From: DATEHQ01 sp035279525
GTDB lineage: Bacteria; Chloroflexota; Dormibacteria; Dormibacterales; Dormibacteraceae
Length of the DNA: 24,824 bases
Direction of reading: 5' to 3'
NCBI GenBank assembly: GCA_035279525.1
Contig: DATEHQ010000014.1
Coordinates: forward strand, 1 to 24,824
The stretch's first letter is position 1. Each line of letters opens with the position of its first letter. Position numbers and translations under genes: made by a program. The notes under the pieces were generated by a model. It had not been told where the DNA came from and did not search any database. It was given only the letters and a program-made list of their open reading frames with translations. Positions 1 to 6,251 of the stretch are shown here, one piece after another.

Positions 1-25
1 ACTTCTTGCCCCTTTTCTTCGGCAT
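1..25 (-). CDS. rplA: 50S ribosomal protein L1, N-terminal fragment (cut by window edge)
   Basis: Only the first eight codons are in the window; they read MPKKRGKK, a basic N-terminus like that of ribosomal protein L1. The ATG at 25 begins three bases after the rplK stop, which is the usual rplK-rplA arrangement, and L1 is the universal next gene. L1 binds 23S rRNA at the ribosomal L1 stalk and represses its own operon in many bacteria. The call rests mainly on position; the short peptide alone would not be enough. Confidence 0.8.
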
Positions 26-28
26 CGA

Positions 29-457
29 CTACTCCACTATCTCCAGGCCCATCGAGCGTGCGGTGCCCTCGATCATCTTCATCGCGGCCCCGGTGTCGTT
101 GGCGTTGAGGTCCTTGCGCTTGGTCTCGACGATCGTGCGCAACTGCTGGCGCGTCACGCGGCCGACCTTCTCGCGGTTGGGCTTGGCCGAGCCCTTGTCG
201 ATGCCGGCCGCGCGCTTGAGCATGTTCACCGCGGGTGGCGTCTTGAGGACGAACGTGAAGCTGCGGTCCTCAAAGATCGTGATCTCGGCCGGCACCACGT
301 CGCCGGCCTGCTGAGCGGTGCGCTCGTTGTAGGCCTTGGTGAACTCCATGATGTTGATGCCGTGCGGGCCCAGCGCGGTGCCGACCGGCGGAGCCGGTGT
401 GGCCTTGCCGGCCTGAAGCTCGAGCTTGAGGATCGCCCTGACCTTTTTCTTGCCCAT
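29..457 (-). CDS. rplK: 50S ribosomal protein L11
   Basis: A full-length L11 of 142 residues, the normal size. The N-terminal domain carries the hallmark PAPPVG (residues 21-26) followed by GTALGPHGINI (26-36). The C-terminal rRNA-binding domain contains FVLKTPPA (69-76) and a conserved tail ending in MGLEIVE. L11 binds the GTPase-associated centre of 23S rRNA, contacts L10 and elongation factors, and takes part in RelA activation. The ATG at 457 is preceded closely by AGAGAGG, a plausible ribosome binding site, and lies 13 bp after the nusG stop. It sits in the rpmG-secE-nusG-rplK-rplA run and is probably cotranscribed. Confidence 0.98.
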   Translation of the reverse strand: MGKKKVRAILKLELQAGKATPAPPVGTALGPHGINIMEFTKAYNERTAQQAGDVVPAEITIFEDRSFTFVLKTPPAVNMLKRAAGIDKGSAKPNREKVGRVTRQQLRTIVETKRKDLNANDTGAAMKMIEGTARSMGLEIVE

Positions 458-470
458 CCTCTCTCTAGCC

Positions 471-1034
471 TTAGTGGACTTTCTCGACCTGGAGGAGGTC
501 GAGCTCGACCGGCGTCTCGCGACCGAACATGTTGACGAGCACCTTCAGCTTGCCCTTCTCGGGGTTGATCTCGTCGACCTTGCCGTGGAAGTCCGTGAAA
601 GGACCGTCGACGACCCGCACCGACTCGCCCACCGCGAACTCGACCCGGATCTTCGGCGCCTCCTGGCGCATCTGCTTCTGAATCGCCCGCACCTCTTTTT
701 CCTGAAGGGGCACCGGGCTGTTGGCTGAGCCGACAAAGCTCGTCACGCCGGGCGTGTTGCGCACGACGAACCACGACTCGTTCGACATCACCATCTTGAC
801 CAGGATGTAGCCGGGGAAGATGCGCTTCTGGACGTGCCGGCGCTTGCCGTCCTTGATCTCGATCTCGTCTTCCATGGGAACGAGCACCTGCAGGATCTTG
901 TCCTGCATGTCCATGGACTCGATCCTCTTCTCGAGGTTCTTCTTGACCTTCTCCTCATGGCCCGAATAGGCGTGCACGACATACCACTGGGCGTCGGGCT
1001 CCTGGGTCGTGGCGGCGTTCTTCTCGACCGCCAT
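471..1034 (-). CDS. nusG: Transcription termination/antitermination factor NusG
   Basis: A 187-residue NusG. The NGN domain begins at WYVVHAYSGHE (17-27) and includes FPGYILVKM (73-81) and VVRNTPGVTSFVG (90-102). The C-terminal KOW domain spans roughly 134-165, with VGESVRVVDGPF (135-146). NusG binds the RNA polymerase clamp, affects elongation and pausing, and couples RNAP to ribosomal S10 or Rho. A short acidic/polar N-terminal extension of about 14 residues precedes the NGN domain, as is common in high-GC Gram-positives. The ATG overlaps the secE stop (TGATG), so translation is probably coupled to secE. Confidence 0.98.
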   Translation of the reverse strand: MAVEKNAATTQEPDAQWYVVHAYSGHEEKVKKNLEKRIESMDMQDKILQVLVPMEDEIEIKDGKRRHVQKRIFPGYILVKMVMSNESWFVVRNTPGVTSFVGSANSPVPLQEKEVRAIQKQMRQEAPKIRVEFAVGESVRVVDGPFTDFHGKVDEINPEKGKLKVLVNMFGRETPVELDLLQVEKVH

Positions 1035-1267
1035 CAGCCACCCACCGGGTAGATCGTCCGCTTGGCGATCTCGCCGAGGAGGTAGTCGGCCCCGCCGATG
1101 AACAGGCCGAGCACGGCCACGGTGAAGATCACGACGAGGGTGTAGCGATAGAGCTCAGCCCCGGTCGGCCAGACCACCTTCCGCAGCTCGTCGTAGACCT
1201 CACGCAGGAACCGCGCGGGCCCGAAGCCCGGCGCTGCCTGGTCCGCTCGCTTGGCGGTTACGGCCAC
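1034..1267 (-). CDS. secE: Preprotein translocase subunit SecE
   Basis: A short SecE of 77 residues with one transmembrane helix at about 43-63. The conserved amphipathic segment before it reads ELRKVVWPT (27-35), the family signature. SecE clamps the SecY channel of the protein-export machinery in the inner membrane. The GTG start at 1267 directly follows the rpmG stop with no spacer. The stop overlaps the nusG start. The single-helix form is typical of most bacteria outside the enterobacteria. No anomaly is visible. Confidence 0.97.
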   Translation of the reverse strand: MAVTAKRADQAAPGFGPARFLREVYDELRKVVWPTGAELYRYTLVVIFTVAVLGLFIGGADYLLGEIAKRTIYPVGG

Positions 1268-1417
1268 CTACTTGGTCTCCTTGTGCGGCGTGTGCTTGTG
1301 GCACCACTTGCAGTATTTGCTGAGCTCGATCCGGTCTGGATCGTTCTTCTTGTTCTTAAGCGTGGTGTAGTTGCGGCGCTTGCACACGCTGCAGGCGAGG
1401 GTGATGACGTCTTCCAT
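1268..1417 (-). CDS. rpmG: 50S ribosomal protein L33, zinc-binding type
   Basis: A 49-residue protein beginning MEDVITLACSVC and ending HKETK. It has two CxxC pairs, C9/C12 and C36/C39 (CKWC), so this is the zinc-binding version of L33; paralogues lacking the cysteines are known to be expressed under zinc limitation. The ATG at 1417 has only a weak purine stretch (AAGAGA) upstream. It abuts the secE start and is the first gene of the rpmG-secE-nusG-rplK-rplA run, the conserved order in many bacteria. Its promoter should lie in the 89 bp between it and the divergent gene at 1507. Confidence 0.96.
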   Translation of the reverse strand: MEDVITLACSVCKRRNYTTLKNKKNDPDRIELSKYCKWCHKHTPHKETK

Positions 1418-1450
1418 GGTTGTCTCTTTGGCTTGGGGTGAAAGAAAAAA

Positions 1451-1480
1451 GCCTAGGCTACCTAGGCGCTGTCAATAGTA
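1451..1480 (-). promoter_or_regulatory. Perfect inverted repeat plus promoter-like boxes in the divergent rpmG / dehydrogenase spacer
   Basis: The spacer 1418-1506 holds a perfect inverted repeat, GCCTAGG-CTA-CCTAGGC (1451-1467). Read on the minus strand it is followed at once by six T residues (1450-1445), as in an intrinsic terminator. A TTGACA (1475-1470) and a TACTAT (1480-1475) also lie here on the minus strand. TACTAT would place a start near 1468, so the hairpin would be at the very 5' end of the rpmG mRNA. It could equally be an operator between the divergent genes. No minus-strand gene lies upstream that would need a terminator. Confidence 0.4.
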
Positions 1481-1506
1481 GCAGAGGGGCGAGAATCTCC
1501 TACCGA

Positions 1507-2592
1507 ATGACGACCACGATCGCCGTCCTGCACGGTGACCAGACCGGCGAGGAGCTGCTGCGGGAGGCTCTGCGCGTCCTCGACCCCGGCGTGCTCGGCC
1601 TGACGATACAGACCCGCGACTTCGACCTTGGCCTCGAGCGGCGCCGGAGCACTCGCAACCAGGTCGTGCTGGATGCGGCCGAGGCGCTGCGCGAGCTCGG
1701 TTTCGGGATCAAGGCGGCCACGGTCACGCCTGAGGGCGCGGGCGATGTGGGCAGCCCGAACGCGATCCTCCGCAAGCAGATCGACGGCCGCGTGATCGTC
1801 CGGACGGGCCGGCGGATCCCGGGGGTCCGCCCGGTCGCGGGCGTCCATGCGCCGATCTCGGTCATCCGGATGGCGGTCGACGACGCGTATGGGGCCCGCG
1901 AGTGGAGGGAGGGCAATGACCTCGAGGAGTGGGCCTTTCGGACCGAGAAGATCAGCCGCCGCACCTGCCGCATCGTCGCCGACTACGCCTTCACCCACGC
2001 GCGTCGCATCGAGGCCAAGGTCTTCGGCGGCCCGAAGTTCACGGTCAGCCCGGTCTACGAGGGGATGTTCAAGGAAGAGCTGGACGCTGCGGCCGCGCGC
2101 CACCCCGACGTCCGCTACGTGCCGCTGCTGATCGACGCGACCTACGCGATGCTGATGGCCACGACCGGCGAGGCGCTCGTCATCCCGGCCTTGAACCGCG
2201 ACGGCGACACGCTGTCGGACCTCGTGATCCAGATGTTCGGGACCATCGCCGGAGCCGAATCGACGCTGCTCGCCTTCGACGACGGCGGCGGCGTGACTGT
2301 CGCCATGACAGAGGCGCCCCACGGGACCGCGCCGGCGCTGGAGGGCAAGAACGTGGCGAACCCGATGGCGATGATCCTCGCGGTCGCCTCCTTGCTTGGA
2401 TACATGAAGGACGACGGCGCCCGGCGCGCCTCGCGCGCCGTGTACGAGTCGGCCCTTGAGGCGGTGTCGGACGGGGTGCGCACCGCCGACCTGGGTGGGC
2501 AAGCCTCGACAAGCGCCTTCACCGACGAGGTGATCCGCCGGGTCAAGACCAAAGTCGAAGTCTGGAGCGCTCTGGCAGACATCGAGAGGTGA
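1507..2592 (+). CDS. Isocitrate/isopropylmalate dehydrogenase-family protein (substrate unknown)
   Basis: A 361-residue member of the decarboxylating beta-hydroxyacid dehydrogenase family. Conserved elements are SPNAILRK (83-90, substrate-loop serine and arginine), LLID (207-210), GDTLSDL (233-239, metal-binding aspartates) and EAPHGTAPALEGKNVANP (269-286), which matches the family's HGSAPDIAGK-ANP nucleotide-binding segment. Unusual points are DQTGEE in place of the GDGIGPE entry motif and RMAVDDAYGAREWREG (121-136) where most members have a REN/TEG-YxG segment. Substrate (isocitrate, isopropylmalate, homoisocitrate or other) therefore cannot be assigned. The ATG at 1507 was chosen because family similarity starts there; a purine stretch at 1483-1492 is a distant ribosome binding site. 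The stop overlaps the next gene (GTGA). Confidence 0.85.
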   Translation: MTTTIAVLHGDQTGEELLREALRVLDPGVLGLTIQTRDFDLGLERRRSTRNQVVLDAAEALRELGFGIKAATVTPEGAGDVGSPNAILRKQIDGRVIVRTGRRIPGVRPVAGVHAPISVIRMAVDDAYGAREWREGNDLEEWAFRTEKISRRTCRIVADYAFTHARRIEAKVFGGPKFTVSPVYEGMFKEELDAAAARHPDVRYVPLLIDATYAMLMATTGEALVIPALNRDGDTLSDLVIQMFGTIAGAESTLLAFDDGGGVTVAMTEAPHGTAPALEGKNVANPMAMILAVASLLGYMKDDGARRASRAVYESALEAVSDGVRTADLGGQASTSAFTDEVIRRVKTKVEVWSALADIER

Positions 2593-3197
2593 TGGCGGGG
2601 GGCGAGGAGAAGCCATTTCGCTACCTGGCCCTGGGCGACTCGTACACGATCTGCACCGGATCCTCGGACCGGTCGAGGGCATGGCCCTCCATCGTTGCCG
2701 CCCGGCTGGAAAAGAGGCTTTCCGGCCCGGTCGAGCTCAGCAACCCGGCGGTCAACGGCTACACCACGCTGGACCTGATCCGCGACGAGCTCCCCCTCGT
2801 CGAACGCCTGAGGCCTCAGCTCGTCAGCGTCCTGATCGGCGTGAACGACCTGGTGCAGGGCCGCACGCTCGCCATGTACGACTCCTCGCTGTCTGAGATC
2901 TACGACGCGTTGGCCGGCGCGCGTGTGTTCGCGATCTCCATCCCGAGGTGGGACTACACGCCGGCGGCGGCGGGGTTTGGCGGCGCCGACCATGTCGGGC
3001 GCTTGACGCGCCTGTTCAACGACATCGCGCGGGAGCAGGCCGTCGCCCACGGCTTCGCCTGGGTCGACATCGGCGACGCGAGCCGGGCGGGCATCGGCTC
3101 GAAGGGCTGGATCGCATCCGACGAGCTTCACCCCGGCGACGCGCAGTACGCCGCGTGGGCCGACGTGATCTGGGAAGCGATGTCAAGAGGGATCTAG
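2589..3197 (+). CDS. SGNH/GDSL-family hydrolase
   Basis: A 202-residue cytoplasmic SGNH hydrolase with all four catalytic blocks: YLALGDSYT (12-20, nucleophile S18), NPAVNGYTT (52-60, oxyanion G57), LIGVNDL (82-88, N86) and SDELHP (177-182, the Asp-His pair D178/H181). No signal peptide or membrane segment is visible, so it probably acts on an intracellular ester such as a lysophospholipid, thioester or sugar acetate; the substrate is not predictable. The GTG start overlaps the preceding stop (GTGA), with ATG at 2592 as an equally good alternative; GAGAGG lies just upstream. Coupling to the dehydrogenase-family gene suggests a shared small pathway, but nothing shows which. Confidence 0.9.
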   Translation: MMAGGEEKPFRYLALGDSYTICTGSSDRSRAWPSIVAARLEKRLSGPVELSNPAVNGYTTLDLIRDELPLVERLRPQLVSVLIGVNDLVQGRTLAMYDSSLSEIYDALAGARVFAISIPRWDYTPAAAGFGGADHVGRLTRLFNDIAREQAVAHGFAWVDIGDASRAGIGSKGWIASDELHPGDAQYAAWADVIWEAMSRGI

Positions 3198-3207
3198 CAG
3201 GCCGCGC

Positions 3208-3252
3208 GGTCCTCCCCATGGGTGGAGTAGGTGGCCCCATCCCCGGAACTTT
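3208..3252 (+). repeat. Degenerate first unit of the intergenic hairpin-repeat array
   Basis: It begins GGTCCTCCCCAT like the three units that follow, then diverges and is about 10 bp shorter. It contains GGCCCCATCCCCGG (3233-3246), repeated exactly at 3434-3447 beyond the array, so a 14-bp direct repeat brackets the three well-preserved units. Confidence 0.7.
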
Positions 3253-3417
3253 GGTCCTCCCCATTCATTGGGGAGGTGGCGCGCAGCCGGCCGGAGGGGG
3301 CCATTTGGGTCCTCCCCATTCATTGGGCGGTGGCCGGCGAAGCCGGCCGGAGGGCCCATTTGGTCCTCCCCATTCATTGGGGAGGTGGCCGGCGAAGCCG
3401 GCCGGAGGGGCCATTTT
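3253..3417 (+). repeat. Three tandem 54-55 bp palindromic repeat units
   Basis: Units begin at 3253, 3308 and 3362, each with GGTCCTCCCCATTCATTGGG. In units 1 and 3, CCTCCCC and GGGGAGG form a 7-bp stem with loop ATTCATT (3256-3276 and 3365-3385). This is followed in unit 3 by GGCCGGC-GAA-GCCGGCC (3387-3403), a second perfect 7-bp stem, and by GGAGGGGCC, which can also pair with the unit's opening bases. Unit 2 has a damaged first stem (GGGCGG). The array lies between the 3' ends of two convergent genes, where such dispersed palindromes usually insert and could act as a bidirectional terminator. No encoded protein is expected. Confidence 0.9.
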
Positions 3418-3433
3418 GTATCAGTGCCAGGTC

Positions 3434-3519
3434 GGCCCCATCCCCGGGCTGCGCCCGGTACTTCCCCGCCGAGCGGGGAAGACCCTATCCCGTCACGCGG
3501 GGAAGGCCAGCGGGGAAGG
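3434..3519. repeat. Hairpins and short GCGGGGAAG repeats downstream of the array
   Basis: After the second copy of GGCCCCATCCCCGG (3434-3447) come two perfect hairpins: CCGGGC-TGC-GCCCGG (3444-3458) and TTCCCCGC-CGA-GCGGGGAA (3462-3480). The motif GCGGGGAAG occurs three times, at 3473, 3498 and 3512, the last two followed by GCCAG or GCTAG. The final copy runs into the stop codon of the PIG-L gene (TAG at 3522-3520), so the repeat supplies the end of that coding sequence. The minus-strand hairpins could serve as its terminator, although no U-tract follows. Confidence 0.75.
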
Positions 3520-4287
3520 CTAGACCGTGATTCGCTTGAACGATTCGGCGAACCGGTAGCCGCCACGCTTGCCGACCTCCGCGTGGCGCTTGCGCATCCA
3601 CTTGTCCACGTCCCACTCCCGCCCGGGCTTGGCGACCTGGCTCTTGTGCTTGTGGAGCGCTTCGATCTTCCGCTCGAGGGTGGAGCTGATGTCGACCAGG
3701 TAGTCGCCCGAGGTCCAGAACGGGATCCAGACTTCCTTGACCTCATGTGGTTCGAGACCTTCCTTGAGCAGGCCGCGGAAGGCACGGGGATTGCGCGAGT
3801 CGGGATAGACCGCCGCCATGGTGGCCTCACCCACCGCGAGGTGGTCGGGGTGCGAGCCCCCCATCGGCGCGTCCAGCACCCGTCCGGGGATGTGGGTGAT
3901 GACCATCTCGGGCTTGTGCTTGCGAATCATGCGCACGATGTCGCGGCGGAGCTGGAGGTCCGGCGACAAATGCCCGTCCTTGTAGCCGAGGAACTCGACG
4001 TTCTTGACCCCGAGGACGCGGGCCGCGGCGCGCTGCTCGCGCTCGCGGATCACCGAGAGCTCGGAGTCCTTCTGTCTCGGGTCCTCGCCTCCCTGCGAAC
4101 CGTCGGTCACGATCACGTAAGTCACCTTCGCCCCGCCGTCGGCCAGCCGAGCGATCGAGCCGCCGGCGCCGAAGTCCGGGTCGTCCGGGTGTGCGGACAC
4201 GACCATGACGCGGTCGAACTTCGGCAGGTGCGAGTTCGAGCGTGAGCCGGCCGCGCGCCGCGTGACCCTCTTCTTCCTGGCTGCCAC
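3520..4287 (-). CDS. PIG-L family LmbE-like deacetylase
   Basis: A 255-residue zinc-dependent N-acetylglucosaminyl deacetylase-type protein. The metal site is visible as AHPDD (32-36), typical of the N-terminal strand of the fold, and HPDH (146-149), which supplies the third ligand. The family removes acetyl groups from GlcNAc-linked substrates, as in mycothiol, bacillithiol or GPI biosynthesis, or deacetylates antibiotics; nothing here selects among these. The first 20 residues are very basic and probably disordered. The GTG start at 4287 is favoured because a TANNNT box (TAAATT, 4300-4295) lies seven bases ahead, consistent with a leaderless mRNA; no ribosome binding site is visible. The stop lies within the adjacent repeat region. 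Confidence 0.92.
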   Translation of the reverse strand: MAARKKRVTRRAAGSRSNSHLPKFDRVMVVSAHPDDPDFGAGGSIARLADGGAKVTYVIVTDGSQGGEDPRQKDSELSVIREREQRAAARVLGVKNVEFLGYKDGHLSPDLQLRRDIVRMIRKHKPEMVITHIPGRVLDAPMGGSHPDHLAVGEATMAAVYPDSRNPRAFRGLLKEGLEPHEVKEVWIPFWTSGDYLVDISSTLERKIEALHKHKSQVAKPGREWDVDKWMRKRHAEVGKRGGYRFAESFKRITV

Positions 4288-4294
4288 GTCGATG

Positions 4295-4300
4295 AATTTA
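4295..4300 (-). promoter_or_regulatory. Candidate -10 box for a leaderless PIG-L mRNA
   Basis: TAAATT on the minus strand ends seven bases before the GTG start at 4287, so transcription would begin at or next to the start codon. No purine-rich ribosome binding site and no convincing -35 box are present. Confidence 0.4.
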
Positions 4301-4332
4301 CCGCGTTGCCCGGTCGCGACGCGGCGTGCGAC

Positions 4333-6225
4333 TCAGCGGCGTGCTCGCGCGGGCGCCGAGAGCGAGGCGAGCGGGATGGCCGGCTGGATGGGCCTCCACA
4401 GCTCTTCGAGCTGCTCGGCGGTCAGCTTCCCGCGGGCGGCGATCACGCGGCCCCCGAAAGCCGCTGTCTTGACCGCGGCCCAGCCGCTGCTGCCGACCAG
4501 GCGCATCGGGACCGTGACGACCGCCGCCAGCGCGGCAGCCTCCTCTCCCTGTCGCGCGCTGCCGTCGGCGACCGCCTGCGAAAGGACCGTGGAAAGCTGC
4601 TCGCCCGTCTCCCACGGCTGCGACAGCACGGCGCACTGGCTTGCCCCGAGCCGGCCGACCGCCGTCACGTACCGCGAAACCATCGCGCCGAGGGCGCGCG
4701 GGCTCGTGACAGGAATCGCGGAAGCGAAGGGCGCATACGAGGCTGCGAACTTGATCGGCGTGAGCTGGTGGCGGCGCGCCAGCGCGGAGACCGCGTGCCA
4801 GGTGGCGACCGCCTCGTCGTCAGAGTGCCCTCCGAAGAAATCGATCAGCGCCGTGCCGGTGTTGACCAGGGGCGCCACCGCCTCCTCGTTCGTCTCCGGC
4901 GCAGCCTCCGCCACCTTGATCCAGTCCGTCTTGCTCAACGCGGCGAGGCGATGCGCGAACCCACCACCGTTGAGGCCCTCGAGGCCGATCGAGGAGACGA
5001 ATGGCTCCCACATCCGCGCCACCTGCTCGTGACCCGCTCGCCCATGCGTCTCCAGCGCGTAGCCCGCACGCTCGACCGCGACGAACGCGCGGCAGCGCCT
5101 CAGCATGTCCAGCTCGCGCGTGCCCTCGATCGCGGCGAGGATGGAGCGGACGACGCCCGCGGGCTCCGCGCTCCCCTCGCGCGTCACGCTCGCCACGAGC
5201 TTGCGGCGGTCGAGGACGCGCAGCCACTGGATCGGGGTCAGCTCGCCGACACCCTTGATGAACGACGCCACCTCGCCGCTGTTCAGCCCGTAGGGCGCTG
5301 ACACCCGCGCCGGCGCCGTGGCGGGGACGCGTGCCTTCGCTCGTGGGGCCTTGATGGTCTTGATGGCGCTGGAGAGAGCCGCCCTCATCCTGTCGACCGT
5401 GGCGTCATGCGCGTCCGCGTTGAGCGAAGCCAGCGGGAAGGCCGGCTCGACCGGCGCCCACAGCGCCAGCACCTGGGCGTCGGTGAGCTGGTCCATCGCG
5501 GCGATGACGCGGCCCGCGTGAACCGCCGTCCGCACCGCGGCCCAGCCCGCGTCACCCGCCAGGTGCGTCGGGATGATGGCCAGGGCGGCCAGCGCGACGG
5601 TCTCTTCGGTCTTGGCATGCCGGTGACCGGCGAGTGCCTGCAGGAGCGCGCGCGACGCTGCGGCGTCGAGCTTCCAGCGCCGGCTGAGCACCTCGGACTG
5701 CGCGGTGGTCAGGGCCTCGAGCGCGCCGAGGAAGCGCCGCGCCCTGGCGTCGAGCAGATCGGAGCCAGAGACAGGGATGTAGGCGGCGAAGGGCGCGTAG
5801 TGGACCGCGAACTTCAGGGCCGGCAGCTGGTGGCGCGTGACGAGGGCCGACATCGCCTGCCACGCCGCGACCTGCTTCTCCTCGCTCCGCTTGGCGAGCG
5901 TGTCGAACAGCACCTCGCCGGCTCTGGCCAGCGGCTCCGAGATCGGCGTGTCGCTCGTCCGGATCGCGGCCATGATCGAGCGCGCCGTGTCCGACGGGCC
6001 GCCGGTGCCCTCCTTGGTGACCGAAGCGACCAGGCGCCGCACGGCGAGCACCTGCCGCCACTGCCAGGGCGTCAGCTGGGCGGCCGCGTCGATGAACGCC
6101 TCGACCTCGGCCGTGTTGGCGCCGAACCGCCTCGCGGCGTTGTCGTTCGCCATCTGGATGCGGCCGAGCAGTCCTTGCGAGGCGGGCGCCACGGGCCTAA
6201 TTCTGGGGTCGGGAGTCGGCTTCAA
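4333..6225 (-). CDS. Large helical repeat protein of unknown function
   Basis: I do not recognise this 630-residue protein. It has no signal peptide or clear membrane segment, is rich in Ala, Leu and Trp, and looks almost entirely alpha-helical. It contains two long homologous halves, about 38-268 and 316-622. Matched segments include LVASVTKEG/LVASVTREG (65-73, 343-351), RHQLPALKFA/RHQLTPIKFA (131-140, 485-494) and GWAAV-TA-GRVIAA (227-243, 581-597). A shorter helix pattern, LTxxQxxxLxxxW, recurs about seven times (51, 172, 247, 329, 430, 526, 601). The second half has an extra ~80 residues (about 368-450) resembling the end of one unit plus the start of another. The TTG at 6225 gives the longest frame; ATG at 6153, before the repeats, is a good alternative. 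It follows pyk by 26 bp. Confidence 0.8.
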   Translation of the reverse strand: MKPTPDPRIRPVAPASQGLLGRIQMANDNAARRFGANTAEVEAFIDAAAQLTPWQWRQVLAVRRLVASVTKEGTGGPSDTARSIMAAIRTSDTPISEPLARAGEVLFDTLAKRSEEKQVAAWQAMSALVTRHQLPALKFAVHYAPFAAYIPVSGSDLLDARARRFLGALEALTTAQSEVLSRRWKLDAAASRALLQALAGHRHAKTEETVALAALAIIPTHLAGDAGWAAVRTAVHAGRVIAAMDQLTDAQVLALWAPVEPAFPLASLNADAHDATVDRMRAALSSAIKTIKAPRAKARVPATAPARVSAPYGLNSGEVASFIKGVGELTPIQWLRVLDRRKLVASVTREGSAEPAGVVRSILAAIEGTRELDMLRRCRAFVAVERAGYALETHGRAGHEQVARMWEPFVSSIGLEGLNGGGFAHRLAALSKTDWIKVAEAAPETNEEAVAPLVNTGTALIDFFGGHSDDEAVATWHAVSALARRHQLTPIKFAASYAPFASAIPVTSPRALGAMVSRYVTAVGRLGASQCAVLSQPWETGEQLSTVLSQAVADGSARQGEEAAALAAVVTVPMRLVGSSGWAAVKTAAFGGRVIAARGKLTAEQLEELWRPIQPAIPLASLSAPARARR

Positions 6226-6251
6226 GCCCCCCTTTGGGCCATCAATCCCGG

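Noticed and set aside
2142..3131. Long minus-strand open frame opposite the dehydrogenase-family and SGNH genes
   Set aside because: It spans two genes whose motifs are unambiguous on the plus strand; its own translation has no recognisable domain.
3253..3417. CRISPR array
   Set aside because: The 54-55 bp units are contiguous, with no unique spacers between short repeats, and there are no cas genes.
4306..5301. Plus-strand frames opposite the repeat protein
   Set aside because: The minus-strand product shows internal homologous repeats at protein level, which a shadow frame would not; the plus-strand translations are Arg/Asp-rich and featureless.
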